Source: Corynebacterium aurimucosum (GTDB lineage: Bacteria; Actinomycetota; Actinomycetes; Mycobacteriales; Mycobacteriaceae). Taken from it: a DNA stretch of 64,000 nt. Below, piece after piece: positions 11,980 through 20,492 of this stretch. A program made the translations under genes and the position numbers. Each line of letters starts with the position of its first letter. Positions within the stretch are counted from its first letter, which is position 1. The DNA is taken from assembly GCF_030408555.1 (NCBI RefSeq), contig NZ_CP047048.1:1-64000 (forward strand), written 5' to 3'. The notes under the pieces were generated by a model. It saw only the letters and a program-made list of their open reading frames with translations, was not told the origin of the DNA and did no database searches.

Positions 11980-11988
11980 CGGAACAAT

Positions 11989-12061
11989 GGGGCATTAGCT
12001 CAATTGGTAGAGCATCTGCTTTGCAAGCAGAAGGTCAGGAGTTCGATTCTCCTATGCTCCA
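11989..12061 (+). tRNA. alaT: tRNA-Ala (TGC)
   Basis: Acceptor GGGGCAT (11989-11995) pairs with ATGCTCC (12054-12060). The anticodon loop TTTGCAA gives TGC. The 3' CCA is not encoded. It lies 9 bases after tRNA-Ile, so both are one transcript. Confidence 0.97.
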
Positions 12062-12073
12062 CAGCATAAGTGG

Positions 12074-12106
12074 AAGGCGCCCGGCGGAAACGCTGGGCGC
12101 CTTTCG
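12074..12106 (+). terminator. Terminator of the tRNA-Ile/tRNA-Ala unit
   Basis: AAGGCGCCC at 12074-12082 pairs with GGGCGCCTT at 12095-12103, followed by a short T-run. Confidence 0.8.
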
Positions 12107-12130
12107 CGTTCGGCCAAACTGGTCACAGGT

Positions 12131-12593
12131 GGGTTAAGGGTCAAATGTGTTTCTGGCTCGGCGTGTCACTGGGGCTAGATTTGGCCTTTTTGGATGCCGA
12201 TTGAATAGGTGTAGTTGGTGTCGATAGCGTTGTCGTAGAGGGCTGGTCGTCCTGTATCGTGGTCGGCTTGGTTCTCGTTGTGGGTCAGGGTTTGTACTTT
12301 GGCGACATCTGGCCGGCGTTTGTTGACCGAGGCTCCGCAGGCTTTACATCGCCATCGGGTCGTGCTTTTGCTGGTCGTTCCATTGTGTTTGGTATCGCCG
12401 CCGCAGTGGCAGCGTGGTCGATTCTTTGGCATTGGGTCACCACACCACCGCCGACTACCACAGGCAGGCAGCCACACCGTGGATTTAGCGTCCCAAAGCC
12501 AGATATATGCTCCCAAAGCGTATATTCTGCGAGAACCTACAGGTCAGACCCTAGAAATCCCCGATTTCAGACATACTTTCTGACCCTTAACCC
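12131..12593 (-). mobile_element. Mini insertion element with 8-bp target duplication (IS256/IS1249-like deletion derivative)
   Basis: The ends are inverted: GGGTTAAGGGTCA starts the left end at 12131 and its complement closes the right end at 12593. Identity weakens further inward. The element is flanked by a perfect 8-bp direct repeat TCACAGGT at 12123-12130 and 12594-12601, the duplication length typical of IS256-type transposition. Inside is only a short frame that joins a transposase start to a transposase tail. It is therefore a 463-bp non-autonomous derivative. Confidence 0.8.
12175..12432 (-). pseudogene. Internally deleted IS1249-like transposase
   Basis: 85 codons from the ATG at 12432. 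The first 45 residues are a zinc-ribbon-like start (CHCGGDTKHNGTT...WRCKACGAS) like the N-terminus of IS1249-group transposases. After RRPDVAKV the frame jumps straight to a C-terminal tail, GRPALYDNAIDT...IGIQKG. The same tail motif recurs in the neighbouring remnant at 14103-14252. The catalytic core, some 300 residues, is missing, so the product cannot transpose the element. The family name is from memory of the N-terminal pattern. Confidence 0.65.
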
Positions 12594-12613
12594 TCACAGG
12601 TTAAGGCTTAAGG

Positions 12614-14078
12614 GGCCCTTCCGGTTTTAGAGTGCGTTGATTTTGTCCTGTAGTTGTCCGGAGTGGATGAGGCATCGCAAGATGTAGTGGTTGAGGTTTT
12701 TGAATCCCAGGGCGATGCCGCGTAGGTGTTCGAGTCTGCCGTTGATTGCCTCAACGGGACCGTTGGATGCGCCGATATCAAAGTAGGCGAGCACATCTTT
12801 GCGTCGACGCCACAGGGTGCGTCCCAGTTGGGCGAGCTCTTCTAAGCCTTTTGGTAGTCCTTTACGCAGGGTGTGGATGATGCGTTCCATGAGCTTTCTG
12901 CCTTCCGATTTCTTCGGATGCGCGTACGCTGCGATCACGTCTTGGTAGAGCAGCCACGTTACTTCTAGGGCCACGTAGTCGTCATCGGTGGCCCACAGCA
13001 TTTCTAAGCGTTGCTTTTGCCGCTCGGTGAGATAGTTCGTCCTGGTCAACAGGGTGCGCCGGTGCTTGTACAGCGGGTCATCTTTGCGTCCGCGGCGCCC
13101 GGTTGTCTCACGTTGGAGTCTTTGTCGGCAACTGGTGAGCTTGTCGGCTGCCAGATGCACCACATGGAAAGGGTCCATGACTTTATTCGCCTGTGGTAGT
13201 TGCTCTTCAACTGCGGTGGCATAACCGGTGAACCCATCCATGGTCACCACCTGTATCTGCTCCCGGAAGCTGGGGTCGCGCTCTTTAAGCCACCCGCTGA
13301 GCACGTGGGCGGATCTGCCCGGTCGCATGTCTAACAAACGAGCAGGCCCACGCCCGTCCACCAGCGGGGTGAGGTCAACAAGTATGGTCACCAGGTTTGA
13401 TGCCTGACCTGGTTTTCTGGTGTGTTTCCATACATGTTCATCGACTCCGAGGACGCGAACCCCGTCTAGGTGGCAGGGGTCGCCGTAGACAAGCTGGCGA
13501 CAGGCATCCAGTGCGACCTGGTTGACCAGGTCCCAGCCCACACCGAGTGCTTTGGCGGTAGCTGACACACTCATCCGGTCAATAGCAAGGCGCTGCAAGA
13601 TCCAGCGGGTGACCCGATAAGTGAGTTTGGCGCCGTCATCCGCGCAGGTTAAAGATTCTTGGAAGATCTTTCTCTTACATGAGACGGCTGTGCATAAGAA
13701 TCTGGGGACTGTTACGTGCAGCCTAGTGGGGAATCCAACGACAGGAAGATCAACGAGTCGACGGGTGGTGTGGTCGCGCAGCTTTCCTGGCTGTCCGCAG
13801 TCCGGGCACACGCCGATAACGGCTACTGGCGTGGCCTCAATGATGGTCAACGCTCCGGTATCAGCGGCACCGGTGATGGCAAGTCCGATTTCCGCGGTAC
13901 GGCAGATAGTGTCGGCGACGAGGTTTCCAGTAGGCTTCACAGTACGGGTCCCTGGTGGGTTTAGATGGTTGTGTAGGAACTTTCATCTTCACACCAGGGA
14001 CCCCTACATGTTGTGGTGACCCGCTGAACCCGTCGTTTTCTACCTCACCCCGCTACGCACCCCGAAACCGGAAGAGCC
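12614..14078 (-). mobile_element. Intact ISL3-family insertion sequence
   Basis: The 1465-bp element has imperfect inverted ends: GGCCCTTCCGGTTTT on the left and GGCTCTTCCGGTTTC read from the right. It is flanked by an exact 8-bp direct repeat GCTTAAGG at 12606-12613 and 14079-14086, as expected for ISL3 transposition. It contains one complete transposase gene. The perfect duplication and open frame point to a recent insertion. Confidence 0.92.
12627..13940 (-). CDS. tnp: ISL3-family transposase
   Basis: 437 residues, full length for corynebacterial ISL3 transposases (IS1207/IS31831 type). The N-terminal zinc-finger part shows CPDCGQPG and a later Cys pair. A helix-turn-helix region follows (SVSATAKALGVGWDLVN). 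The DDE catalytic residues are visible as GVDEH, MDPFHVVH and the closing Glu in EAINGRLE. The frame is intact and ends 13 bases inside the left terminal repeat, so the enzyme is probably active. Confidence 0.93.
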   Translation of the reverse strand: MKPTGNLVADTICRTAEIGLAITGAADTGALTIIEATPVAVIGVCPDCGQPGKLRDHTTRRLVDLPVVGFPTRLHVTVPRFLCTAVSCKRKIFQESLTCADDGAKLTYRVTRWILQRLAIDRMSVSATAKALGVGWDLVNQVALDACRQLVYGDPCHLDGVRVLGVDEHVWKHTRKPGQASNLVTILVDLTPLVDGRGPARLLDMRPGRSAHVLSGWLKERDPSFREQIQVVTMDGFTGYATAVEEQLPQANKVMDPFHVVHLAADKLTSCRQRLQRETTGRRGRKDDPLYKHRRTLLTRTNYLTERQKQRLEMLWATDDDYVALEVTWLLYQDVIAAYAHPKKSEGRKLMERIIHTLRKGLPKGLEELAQLGRTLWRRRKDVLAYFDIGASNGPVEAINGRLEHLRGIALGFKNLNHYILRCLIHSGQLQDKINAL

Positions 14079-14102
14079 GCTTAAGGGACATTTCGTGTGG
14101 AT

Positions 14103-14252
14103 TTAAGAGCGTCCGGCCCGGCCTTTTCTTATGCCTAAGCTGGGGTTCCATTCGTTGTCGATGTGGGTGTCGTATGTGGCAGGTCGCCCGTCTGGGTGGC
14201 CCTGCCGTTTGAGTTCTTCTTTCGTCCAGGCCGCGTATGCGGCTTTCCTCAT
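14103..14252 (-). pseudogene. IS1249-like transposase C-terminal remnant
   Basis: 49 codons ending in GRPATYDTHID...LGIRKGRAGRS. This matches in order and spacing the tail of the frame at 12175-12432. Upstream sequence (14253-14350, minus strand) resembles the zinc-ribbon start but contains stops and frameshifts. It is the coding remnant of the second mini element. No function is expected. Confidence 0.55.
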
Positions 14253-14495
14253 CGCGCCCGAAGTTTTGATGCCTGTCTAGCTACAGTGGATGTACAGGGG
14301 CTTCGGTGCGGACGTTGCCATAGGAATTGGCCTAACCGCACCAGTTGCGGCTTACCTACCACAGACCCAGTGTTATCCGGTGTTGATTTCACGGATCGGG
14401 CCGTTGGAACCGATTCGAAATCAAGATCAAGGCATTATCCCAGGCTGTTCCGGGAATCCACATCGATCTATCCACACGAAATGTCCCTTAAGCCA

Positions 14496-14894
14496 GGGTT
14501 AAGGGCCCAATTCGCAGTATTATGGACCACAGAGCGGTTAGGAATAAAAATGGATAATGATCTAGGCGACGAAGATTTCATTAAGGGTCTAGCTTCTATC
14601 CTTTCGGAACTGGACCGCGAACAATTTCCAGTTACTTTTTTCTGGCTGTCTTCGTTAATTCACGAAGTTGAGGATCTCAGTAAAGCTGGCGAACAGTTAA
14701 CAGTGAAGCGTTTAGCCTTTAATTTAGTGCCTGTTATAGGTCGCCTTGAAAGCGAATATCGCGGCAAGGAAATATAGCTGCTTCGCTAGAGTCCCCAAGG
14801 CTAGATAAATGCTCCTGAAACGTATTTTTGACGTTAACTCAGAGGTGAGGGCCTAAAAATCCCCGATCCCAGACACACATTGTGACCCGTAACC
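14496..14894. mobile_element. Third short element of the same family, carrying a small gene
   Basis: The left end starts GGGTTAAGGGCC at 14496. The right end, read inward, is GGTTACGGGTCACA, so ends agree with the two neighbouring mini elements. The right 110 bases (about 14785-14894) align clearly with the right end of the element at 12131-12593, including the GGGGATTT and GGAGCAT.TATCT blocks. The interior differs: instead of a transposase fragment it has a 75-codon gene. No clean target duplication is visible. Confidence 0.5.
14550..14777 (+). CDS. Small protein inside a mini element, unknown function
   Basis: 75 residues from the ATG at 14550: acidic and helical (MDNDLGDEDFIKGLASILSE...). 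Base composition is clearly more AT-rich than the surrounding chromosome. It has no signal peptide or recognised motif. It occupies the interior of a short element where a transposase fragment would be expected, so it looks like a passenger or a fused fragment of a foreign gene. GGTTAGGA 5-12 bases upstream could act as a ribosome site. Expression is not certain. Confidence 0.45.
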   Translation: MDNDLGDEDFIKGLASILSELDREQFPVTFFWLSSLIHEVEDLSKAGEQLTVKRLAFNLVPVIGRLESEYRGKEI

Positions 14895-15000
14895 TCAAAG
14901 ACACCATGTGGAGACCTCCGGCGGGAAAACCGCAGGTGAATGGATGCGAAAATGTGCAAAAGGTGTTTTTGCTTTGGTCCCAGAGCGGCTGCAGTGGGCA

Positions 15001-15861
15001 CTAGCGGGTGAGGTACTGCCTTCCCTCCTGGGGATTGGGGATGAGGCGGTCGAGGCTTACAGGCTCGAGGCCCTTTGCGCGCAGTCCGTCGATGACGCAG
15101 TCTGCGGCGCCTATGGTTGTGGCGTGGATGTCGTGCATGAGGACGATGGAGCCGGGCTGCGCCCCGTTGACTGCGGCCTCGCAGACGTGCTCGGAGTTGC
15201 GGTCCTTCCAATCCACGGTGTCGACGGACCACAGGGCCTGTGCCTGGCCGTTAGCCTTTGCAGCGGCCTCTACAGTGCCGTTGGTGGCACCGTACGGGGG
15301 ACGCATCCAGCGAGGGTTCTCACCCGTTGCTGCCTTGATGGCGGCAGCCCCGGCCTTGATTTCGCCGTCCACGTCGCTGGGGGAGAGCTTGTTGAGCTCG
15401 CGGTGGGATGCGGTGTGGTTTCCCACGGTGTGGCCCTCAGCCTTCATGCGGCGCAGCAGTTCCGGGTGTGCCGTGGCATTGGGAGCCAAGACCATGAAGC
15501 TGGCGTGAGCGTCCTTGGCCTTCAGGGTGTCGAGGAGCTGAGCGGTCAATTCGCCGGGGCCATCGTCATAGGTGATGGCCACGCAATTGGAACAGGTGGC
15601 ATCAGCAACCGACTGCGACTGCTGTTTGCCGGTCGGCGCGGGCTTCCCAGCCGGACGCGAGGAGCCTGCAAAGACTGGGCTGCTCTGAAGCTCCTTGGGA
15701 AGAGCATCGTAGGCGTCCTGTTCTAGTCGTTGAATGTCCTTCTGGACGTCGGGGAGTTGGGGGAGTGCGGGAAACTCCGCTGCCGCAGTAGCGGTGCCAG
15801 GCAGGGCCGTGGCTGCCGCAAGGGTGATGAGGGAGCGAACAAGAACACTTTTTCGGCGCAT
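15001..15861 (-). CDS. Secreted polysaccharide deacetylase (NodB family)
   Basis: A 286-residue carbohydrate esterase family 4 enzyme that removes N-acetyl groups from cell-wall glycans or chitin-like polymers outside the membrane. Residues 1-27 form a Sec signal peptide ending in Ala-rich TATAAA. A Pro/Gln-rich linker leads to the NodB domain with TYDDGPG (Asp99/Asp100), metal-binding His149 and His153 in HTASH, RPPYG near 187, VDTVDW and the closing LMHDIH. All catalytic motifs are intact. It could modify peptidoglycan to resist lysozyme. The gene is monocistronic, between the mobile cluster and tRNA-Ala. Confidence 0.93.
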   Translation of the reverse strand: MRRKSVLVRSLITLAAATALPGTATAAAEFPALPQLPDVQKDIQRLEQDAYDALPKELQSSPVFAGSSRPAGKPAPTGKQQSQSVADATCSNCVAITYDDGPGELTAQLLDTLKAKDAHASFMVLAPNATAHPELLRRMKAEGHTVGNHTASHRELNKLSPSDVDGEIKAGAAAIKAATGENPRWMRPPYGATNGTVEAAAKANGQAQALWSVDTVDWKDRNSEHVCEAAVNGAQPGSIVLMHDIHATTIGAADCVIDGLRAKGLEPVSLDRLIPNPQEGRQYLTR

Positions 15862-16031
15862 GACAACCTTCCACAGACTTTTTCAGACCCCTTATTGTCT
15901 GCCCGGTGAAGGTGGATTATCCCTAGTGACACGCAACTAGAGTGAAAGAAGTTAACTCCTGAGGTTTTGCTAGACCCGTCCAGGGGGTGATTTCGCTGCT
16001 TCTACTGGGAGGAGTACGCTCTACAGGTATT

Positions 16032-16104
16032 GGGGCATTAGCTCAGTTGGTAGAGCGTTGCGTTCGCAATGCAAAGGTCAGGGGTTCGATTCCCCTATGC
16101 TCCA
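16032..16104 (+). tRNA. tRNA-Ala (CGC)
   Basis: Acceptor GGGGCAT (16032-16038) pairs with ATGCTCC (16097-16103). The anticodon loop TTCGCAA reads CGC, for the codon GCG. One G-T pair closes the anticodon stem. CCA is not encoded. Confidence 0.93.
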
Positions 16105-16105
16105 C

Positions 16106-16132
16106 AGGGCGCTCACATGGTGAGCGCCCTTT
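16106..16132. terminator. Terminator after tRNA-Ala
   Basis: A perfect 11-bp stem, AGGGCGCTCAC (16106-16116) and GTGAGCGCCCT (16120-16130), with loop ATG and trailing TT. It can also serve the convergent acetyltransferase gene ending at 16152. Confidence 0.88.
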
Positions 16133-16151
16133 AGCTTTGCCGGGGGTTGAC

Positions 16152-16643
16152 TTATTCGGCGGCCTTGAAGCGCTTGACCAGGATGATGTGGCCATCGCTT
16201 TCGCCCACCGGCTCGAAGCCAAGGTGCAGGTAGAGACGGTGGGCGCGGTCATTATCTTTAGCCACCGACAGTGAGATACCCGGGGCGCCCATCTCGCGGG
16301 CGAGTTCGGTGGCGGCGTCGATAAGCAGGGTGCCTACTCCCTGGCTGCGGAAGCGAGGTTCCACGGCTAGGGCGAGCTCCGGGATGCCTTCAATAACGTG
16401 GCCAAAACCATGGCGTTGCGCCGTTCCCCAGTTCAGCCACACGCCACCGGCAGGGACGTGGCCCTCCCAGGCGATGAAACCTCCGCGGGAAGGCTCCCAA
16501 CTGCCGAGGTAGTAGTCAAAGCCTTCCTCGAAGCCCGCAGGAAGCTCCTTGTGCTCATCGCCAAAGGTATCGGCGAGAAAGTTAATACGGGCCAGGTAGG
16601 TACGGTCAGCTTCAGTGAGGGAAAGAAGATGCATAGTTTCCAT
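16152..16643 (-). CDS. GNAT-family N-acetyltransferase
   Basis: 163 residues from the ATG at 16643; an alternative ATG lies at 16634 with GGAAAC before it. The acetyl-CoA binding segment reads VEPRFRSQGVGTLLIDAA, the R-x-x-G-x-G motif of GNAT enzymes. NDRAHRLYLHLGFEPVG is the usual C-terminal signature. The substrate cannot be told from sequence. It begins 23 bases after the stop of the ABC exporter gene on the same strand. It is therefore probably the third gene of that operon and could modify the exported compound or a protein of the exporter. Confidence 0.85.
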   Translation of the reverse strand: METMHLLSLTEADRTYLARINFLADTFGDEHKELPAGFEEGFDYYLGSWEPSRGGFIAWEGHVPAGGVWLNWGTAQRHGFGHVIEGIPELALAVEPRFRSQGVGTLLIDAATELAREMGAPGISLSVAKDNDRAHRLYLHLGFEPVGESDGHIILVKRFKAAE

Positions 16644-16666
16644 GGTAGGACGCGGCGCCGAACTAC

Positions 16667-18478
16667 CTACTTCCCATGCTCCCACTGGGCATAGGCCGAG
16701 GCATAGCGCCCGCCCAGATCGATGAGCTCGGTGTGGGTGCCATCCTCGACGATCTGACCCTGTTCCATGACGATGATGCGGTCGGCCTCGCGGGCTTGGT
16801 CCAGGCGGTGGGCAACGACGAGCGCAGTGCGGCTCTTCGTGACTGCTCTAGCGGCGTCTTCGAGCACTTCTGCGTGCTCGGAACCGGCCTCGGAAGTCGC
16901 CTCATCCATGATGAGCACCGGCGGCTGGCGCAGAATCATGCGAGCCAGAGAAAGCTGCTGCTCGGCCTCCGCACCGATCTCCTCGTTCCCGGCGCCAATC
17001 TTCGTATCCAGGCCCTGAGGCAGCCACCGCGAATGCTCATCCAAGCCCACGGTGTTAAGCGCCTGCCATAGCTCCTCATCGCTGGCGTCAGGTTTGGCCA
17101 GCAACAGATCCTCGCGCAAGGTGCCGGAGAAGAGATGGACCTCTTGGGTAATGAGCGCGACGTGCTCGGTAATCCACGTGTTCGGCACGGTGGCGGTATC
17201 GATGCCATCGAGGCTGATGCTCCCCGCCGAAGGGTACTGCAGGCCCGCCACGAGGGCGGCGAGCGTGGACTTACCCGCACCGGACGTACCCACCAGGGCA
17301 GTGGTGGTGCCGGCGGTGAGGGTGAGGGAGACGTCGTCAAGCACGGGCGCCCCACCGGGATAGGAATAGGAAAGGTGATCAATGGTGATGGCCGGCGCGG
17401 AGGTGAGCCGGGGCGTGTCCTTGAGGTCTGGAGCGCCAGCGTTGTTCGCCAGGGTCGCCAGCGCCACCGCGCGGCCGAGAGACGTCACGGAATGCTGGAT
17501 CTCGCCGGCGAAGAAGAGGATGTTGAAGACGTGGATCTCCAGCCGCATCACCAGCAGCACCGCGGCGGTGGCCTCACCGGGGGTCAACCATTCCCACATC
17601 ACCATGGGCACGGACATGAGGACCGATCCCAAGAGCAACACCGCAAAGGCCAGGGCGCCTTGGCCCAGGATGCGGTTGATCAGCGGAACCTTATCACCCC
17701 AGGCCTGCACCGTGTCCCAGGAATAGCGCTCCATGCGTGCATGGGCCCAGTCCTTCAGGGAGAACTGGCGGAGGGTCTCCAATGCACGGATGGTGTCCAG
17801 CAGGACGTTGTTGCGGTAGGCCTCCACCGAGGACACCTCGTTGGCTACGGCGGGGATATCGCGCATGGTGCCGCGGATGAAGGGATAGAGCAGGCAGCCG
17901 ACGCCAACAAAAAGCAGCGCATAGGCGGGGTGGATGAAGACCATCATGAGCGCGGTCAGCGGCAGCATGAAGAGTGTGAGTACGAGGCGATCACCCATCA
18001 TGGAGATCGTCATGACCACGGTGTCGATGTCTTTGGACAGGCGCGTAATGATGTTGCCGGTGCCCAATTCCATGACGGCCGGCACGGGAGCACCGAGGGT
18101 GGAATCCAGCGCTGAGGTGCGCAGATCCACCGAGAGCCGGCGGGTAGTGGAGGTAACCAGGTAGCGGCCCACGGTGCGGCCAGTGACCTCCACGAGGTAG
18201 CCCACGGCGATAATAACCAGCGCGCCCACCATGGCTGCGCGGCCCGTACCCAGGACGGGGACCTCCACGCCCTGGATGATATCGACGACGCGCCCGAGCA
18301 CCTGGGAGACCAGGTTCATCATGATGACTGTGATGCTAAAAAGCGCAAAGAAGAGGGCGATACCCAGCCTGCTGGGGGCACTGGGTAGGGTCTTCAGAAA
18401 ACGGAGGCACTCCCTCGGTGAGGCGGGAGCTAGGGCATCTGCGCGGTTGTCATTGGTGGTCTTGTGAGCAGGGCTCAT
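16667..18478 (-). CDS. ABC exporter half-transporter with intact Walker motifs but degenerate signature
   Basis: 603 residues: a six-helix type I exporter membrane domain (about 35-320), then a nucleotide-binding domain. Walker A GTSGAGKST is intact near residue 396. Walker B with catalytic Glu (LIMDEATS) is near 524, and the switch His (VVAHRLD) is near 554. The ABC signature LSGGQ, however, is replaced by GAEAEQQ near 508, and the D-loop SALD reads SEAG. Alone it could not form a normal ATP site. It overlaps the upstream partner by 4 bases (ATGA), and that partner has exactly the missing signature and D-loop, so they should work as an obligate heterodimer. The transported substrate is unknown. 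Confidence 0.88.
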   Translation of the reverse strand: MSPAHKTTNDNRADALAPASPRECLRFLKTLPSAPSRLGIALFFALFSITVIMMNLVSQVLGRVVDIIQGVEVPVLGTGRAAMVGALVIIAVGYLVEVTGRTVGRYLVTSTTRRLSVDLRTSALDSTLGAPVPAVMELGTGNIITRLSKDIDTVVMTISMMGDRLVLTLFMLPLTALMMVFIHPAYALLFVGVGCLLYPFIRGTMRDIPAVANEVSSVEAYRNNVLLDTIRALETLRQFSLKDWAHARMERYSWDTVQAWGDKVPLINRILGQGALAFAVLLLGSVLMSVPMVMWEWLTPGEATAAVLLVMRLEIHVFNILFFAGEIQHSVTSLGRAVALATLANNAGAPDLKDTPRLTSAPAITIDHLSYSYPGGAPVLDDVSLTLTAGTTTALVGTSGAGKSTLAALVAGLQYPSAGSISLDGIDTATVPNTWITEHVALITQEVHLFSGTLREDLLLAKPDASDEELWQALNTVGLDEHSRWLPQGLDTKIGAGNEEIGAEAEQQLSLARMILRQPPVLIMDEATSEAGSEHAEVLEDAARAVTKSRTALVVAHRLDQAREADRIIVMEQGQIVEDGTHTELIDLGGRYASAYAQWEHGK

Positions 18479-20049
18479 AGTTCCACCACCTCATCGGCGT
18501 TGGCTGCCCACGTGGAGGCGGATGTAATGATCACGGTGATCTTGCCAGCGCGCAGCTCACGCACGCGCTTGGCGACGTCCGCCAGGGTCAACGAATCCAG
18601 CCCCGTCGTGGGGTTGTCCAGCACGAGAACTTCCGGGTCCACAGCGAGAGCGCGGGCCAGCGCGACGCGCTGGCGCTGGCCGCCGGAGAGGTTGAGGCCG
18701 GCCTCACCAATGGGCGCGGTGGGCAGCTCGCCGTTGGGCCCAAGCCCACCGAGGCGGATAACAATATCCTCGCAGGCGGAGGCGTGGAGGGCGTCGTGAA
18801 GCTGTGTGGTGTTGACAGTGCGGAGCGGATCGACGTTGTCCTGCAGGGTGCCCTCCAACACGGAGATGCGGTGCGGTGGGCACAAGGCACCCTGCTCATG
18901 GAGGTAGTGCACCCAGGAATCCACAGTGTTGCGCCCCTCGTTGGTGATGGGCATCCACACGTGTAAGCCGGGGGAGAGGTCGATGGGCGCGCCGGCGGCC
19001 TCGGTGGTGTTGGAAGAAAGCTGACCGAGCAGTTCGCCAACGCGCTCCACCGAGGCCCGAGCCCGCGCCCAGTTTTCAGTGAGCAGGCCCAGAGAGACAC
19101 CTAATGCTGTGAGCGCGGGCGGGACGAGCATGGTAATCGCCATCATCCCTCCGGGGGCGATGCGTCCCTCGAAGGTTTCCCAGGAGGTCCAGGCAAGAAT
19201 GCCCACGGCAAAGGACGCGGGAACCATCTGGCGCAGCCAGGCCATGAGGGCGGAAAGCTTGGCCTCGCGGAGCATGGCACCCAAGGAGTCCTGGGCGGCG
19301 TCGGAAAAGCGTTGGCGGGAAATCTCCTTGGCGCCGAGGCCCTTAATCACGCGTGAACCTTGCGCAAAGTCCGTGGCGAGTGACAACGCGGTGTTCTCCA
19401 GCTGGCGGCGGCGCGCGGCAATCTTAGTCAGCGGCTTCGTGGTAGCCCAGGAGGCTAGCGCGGTGGCGAGCGCGCCAACCAGCAGTACAGCTGAGACCTG
19501 CCAGGAAATCGGGGCGAGGCTGACCACTGCGCCTAAGAGGTAGCCCACCATGACCAGTGGGAAGTTGAGGATCTGCTTGAGCTGGCCAATGTAGTGCGAA
19601 TCCTCATCCATCGTGTTGAGTAGCCGGCCGGGGCTTATGCCTGTGGTAGAAGCGGCCAGCAGCTTATCCAGCAGGTTCAGTCGCAGCGTATGCGTGGTGC
19701 GGGCCTGACTCAGATCAGTAAACGCATCTGCCGTGGCCTCGCAGATATAGGCGATGAAGAGGAGGATCGCCGTGGCCGCAAGCGGCAGGGCTACGGTGCG
19801 CCAGGAGGGATCGGAAAAGGCATACTGCGTGGTCTGGCCGATGATGACGGAGACTAACGCCCCCAGCGGGGCGTTGATGAGGGTGGCAACGAAGATGCCG
19901 ATAACGCCGGTGCGCTGGGCACCAAGCAGCCGCCACGTGGCGGTGCCGGGCCGGGAGAAGTCGGTGGTCTCAGTGAGGGAGACCTCCCCGGAAGGGGGTT
20001 CATCGGGGAGGTACCACGACCACGTCCTCATGCGGGGGTAGTGAGTCAT
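18475..20049 (-). CDS. ABC exporter half-transporter with intact signature but no Walker A
   Basis: 524 residues. After a 40-residue cytoplasmic lead come six membrane helices (about 45-320) of a type I exporter. The C-terminal domain keeps a perfect LSGGQRQR near 453 and the D-loop TTGLDS. Walker A is absent: its place reads MPITNEGRNTVDSW. The catalytic Glu is Asn (VLDNPTTGLD) and the switch His is Ser (IITSAST). This subunit therefore only donates the signature to its partner's ATP site. It is the first gene of the probable exporter operon. The losses are complementary to those of the partner, which argues for selection rather than decay. Confidence 0.87.
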   Translation of the reverse strand: MTHYPRMRTWSWYLPDEPPSGEVSLTETTDFSRPGTATWRLLGAQRTGVIGIFVATLINAPLGALVSVIIGQTTQYAFSDPSWRTVALPLAATAILLFIAYICEATADAFTDLSQARTTHTLRLNLLDKLLAASTTGISPGRLLNTMDEDSHYIGQLKQILNFPLVMVGYLLGAVVSLAPISWQVSAVLLVGALATALASWATTKPLTKIAARRRQLENTALSLATDFAQGSRVIKGLGAKEISRQRFSDAAQDSLGAMLREAKLSALMAWLRQMVPASFAVGILAWTSWETFEGRIAPGGMMAITMLVPPALTALGVSLGLLTENWARARASVERVGELLGQLSSNTTEAAGAPIDLSPGLHVWMPITNEGRNTVDSWVHYLHEQGALCPPHRISVLEGTLQDNVDPLRTVNTTQLHDALHASACEDIVIRLGGLGPNGELPTAPIGEAGLNLSGGQRQRVALARALAVDPEVLVLDNPTTGLDSLTLADVAKRVRELRAGKITVIITSASTWAANADEVVEL

Positions 20050-20120
20050 AAGAACTCATCCTATAGCGCACAACGCATGAGGGAGTGATTCAGATTACGC
20101 TTAATGAATCACTGGGGGGC

Positions 20121-20324
20121 TTAAGCCAGGTGATAGTTCTCCACGTCATAGCCGTTGAATTCACGGTCGACGCCATAGTCATCGATGGAGCTAAACTGCG
20201 TGCCGTTTTCGATGGCAAAACGTAGGTTATCTACGCGGGTGGACGGATCGCCGCTCACGGCACCTGCGGGAAAATAAAAGGTCTCCCCGCTCTTGAGCTT
20301 GACTACGAGCGACTCAAAGCTCAT
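20121..20324 (-). CDS. Small conserved hypothetical protein
   Basis: 67 residues from the ATG at 20324, preceded by AAGGAG at 7-8 bases. The sequence MSFESLVVKLKSGETFYFPAGAV looks like a small beta-rich fold. It ends in an acidic Asp/Tyr-rich tail. No motif is recognised. It lies 71 bases upstream of the exporter pair on the same strand and might share its transcript. Confidence 0.6.
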   Translation of the reverse strand: MSFESLVVKLKSGETFYFPAGAVSGDPSTRVDNLRFAIENGTQFSSIDDYGVDREFNGYDVENYHLA

Positions 20325-20492
20325 GCCTGATCTCCTTGGCTGCTGTTGATAGGGCTTCCCGCGCAAAACAGCGCGCGGGCACCGATCTATGAGGATCGAT
20401 GCCGATTAGCCTTCAATTCAAGCAGGTCGGGCGCGCGGGGGCAAAGAAGTGAGATCAAAACAACGAAACGCGCACCCCCAAGGATGGGGGGG

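Larger units (their letters stand above)
12605..14494 (-). mobile_element. Second mini element, split by the ISL3-family insertion
   Basis: A 25-bp perfect inverted repeat beginning GGCTTAAGGGACA marks both ends. The left copy is cut by the ISL3 element, with 12605-12613 on one side and its continuation at 14087 on the other. The right copy is at 14470-14494. Without the insertion the element is about 417 bp. Its ends resemble those of the element at 12131-12593 (GGNTTAAGGGNCA). The flanks CAGGTTAA and AGGGTTAA are only imperfectly alike, so a target duplication is not proven. Confidence 0.6.
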
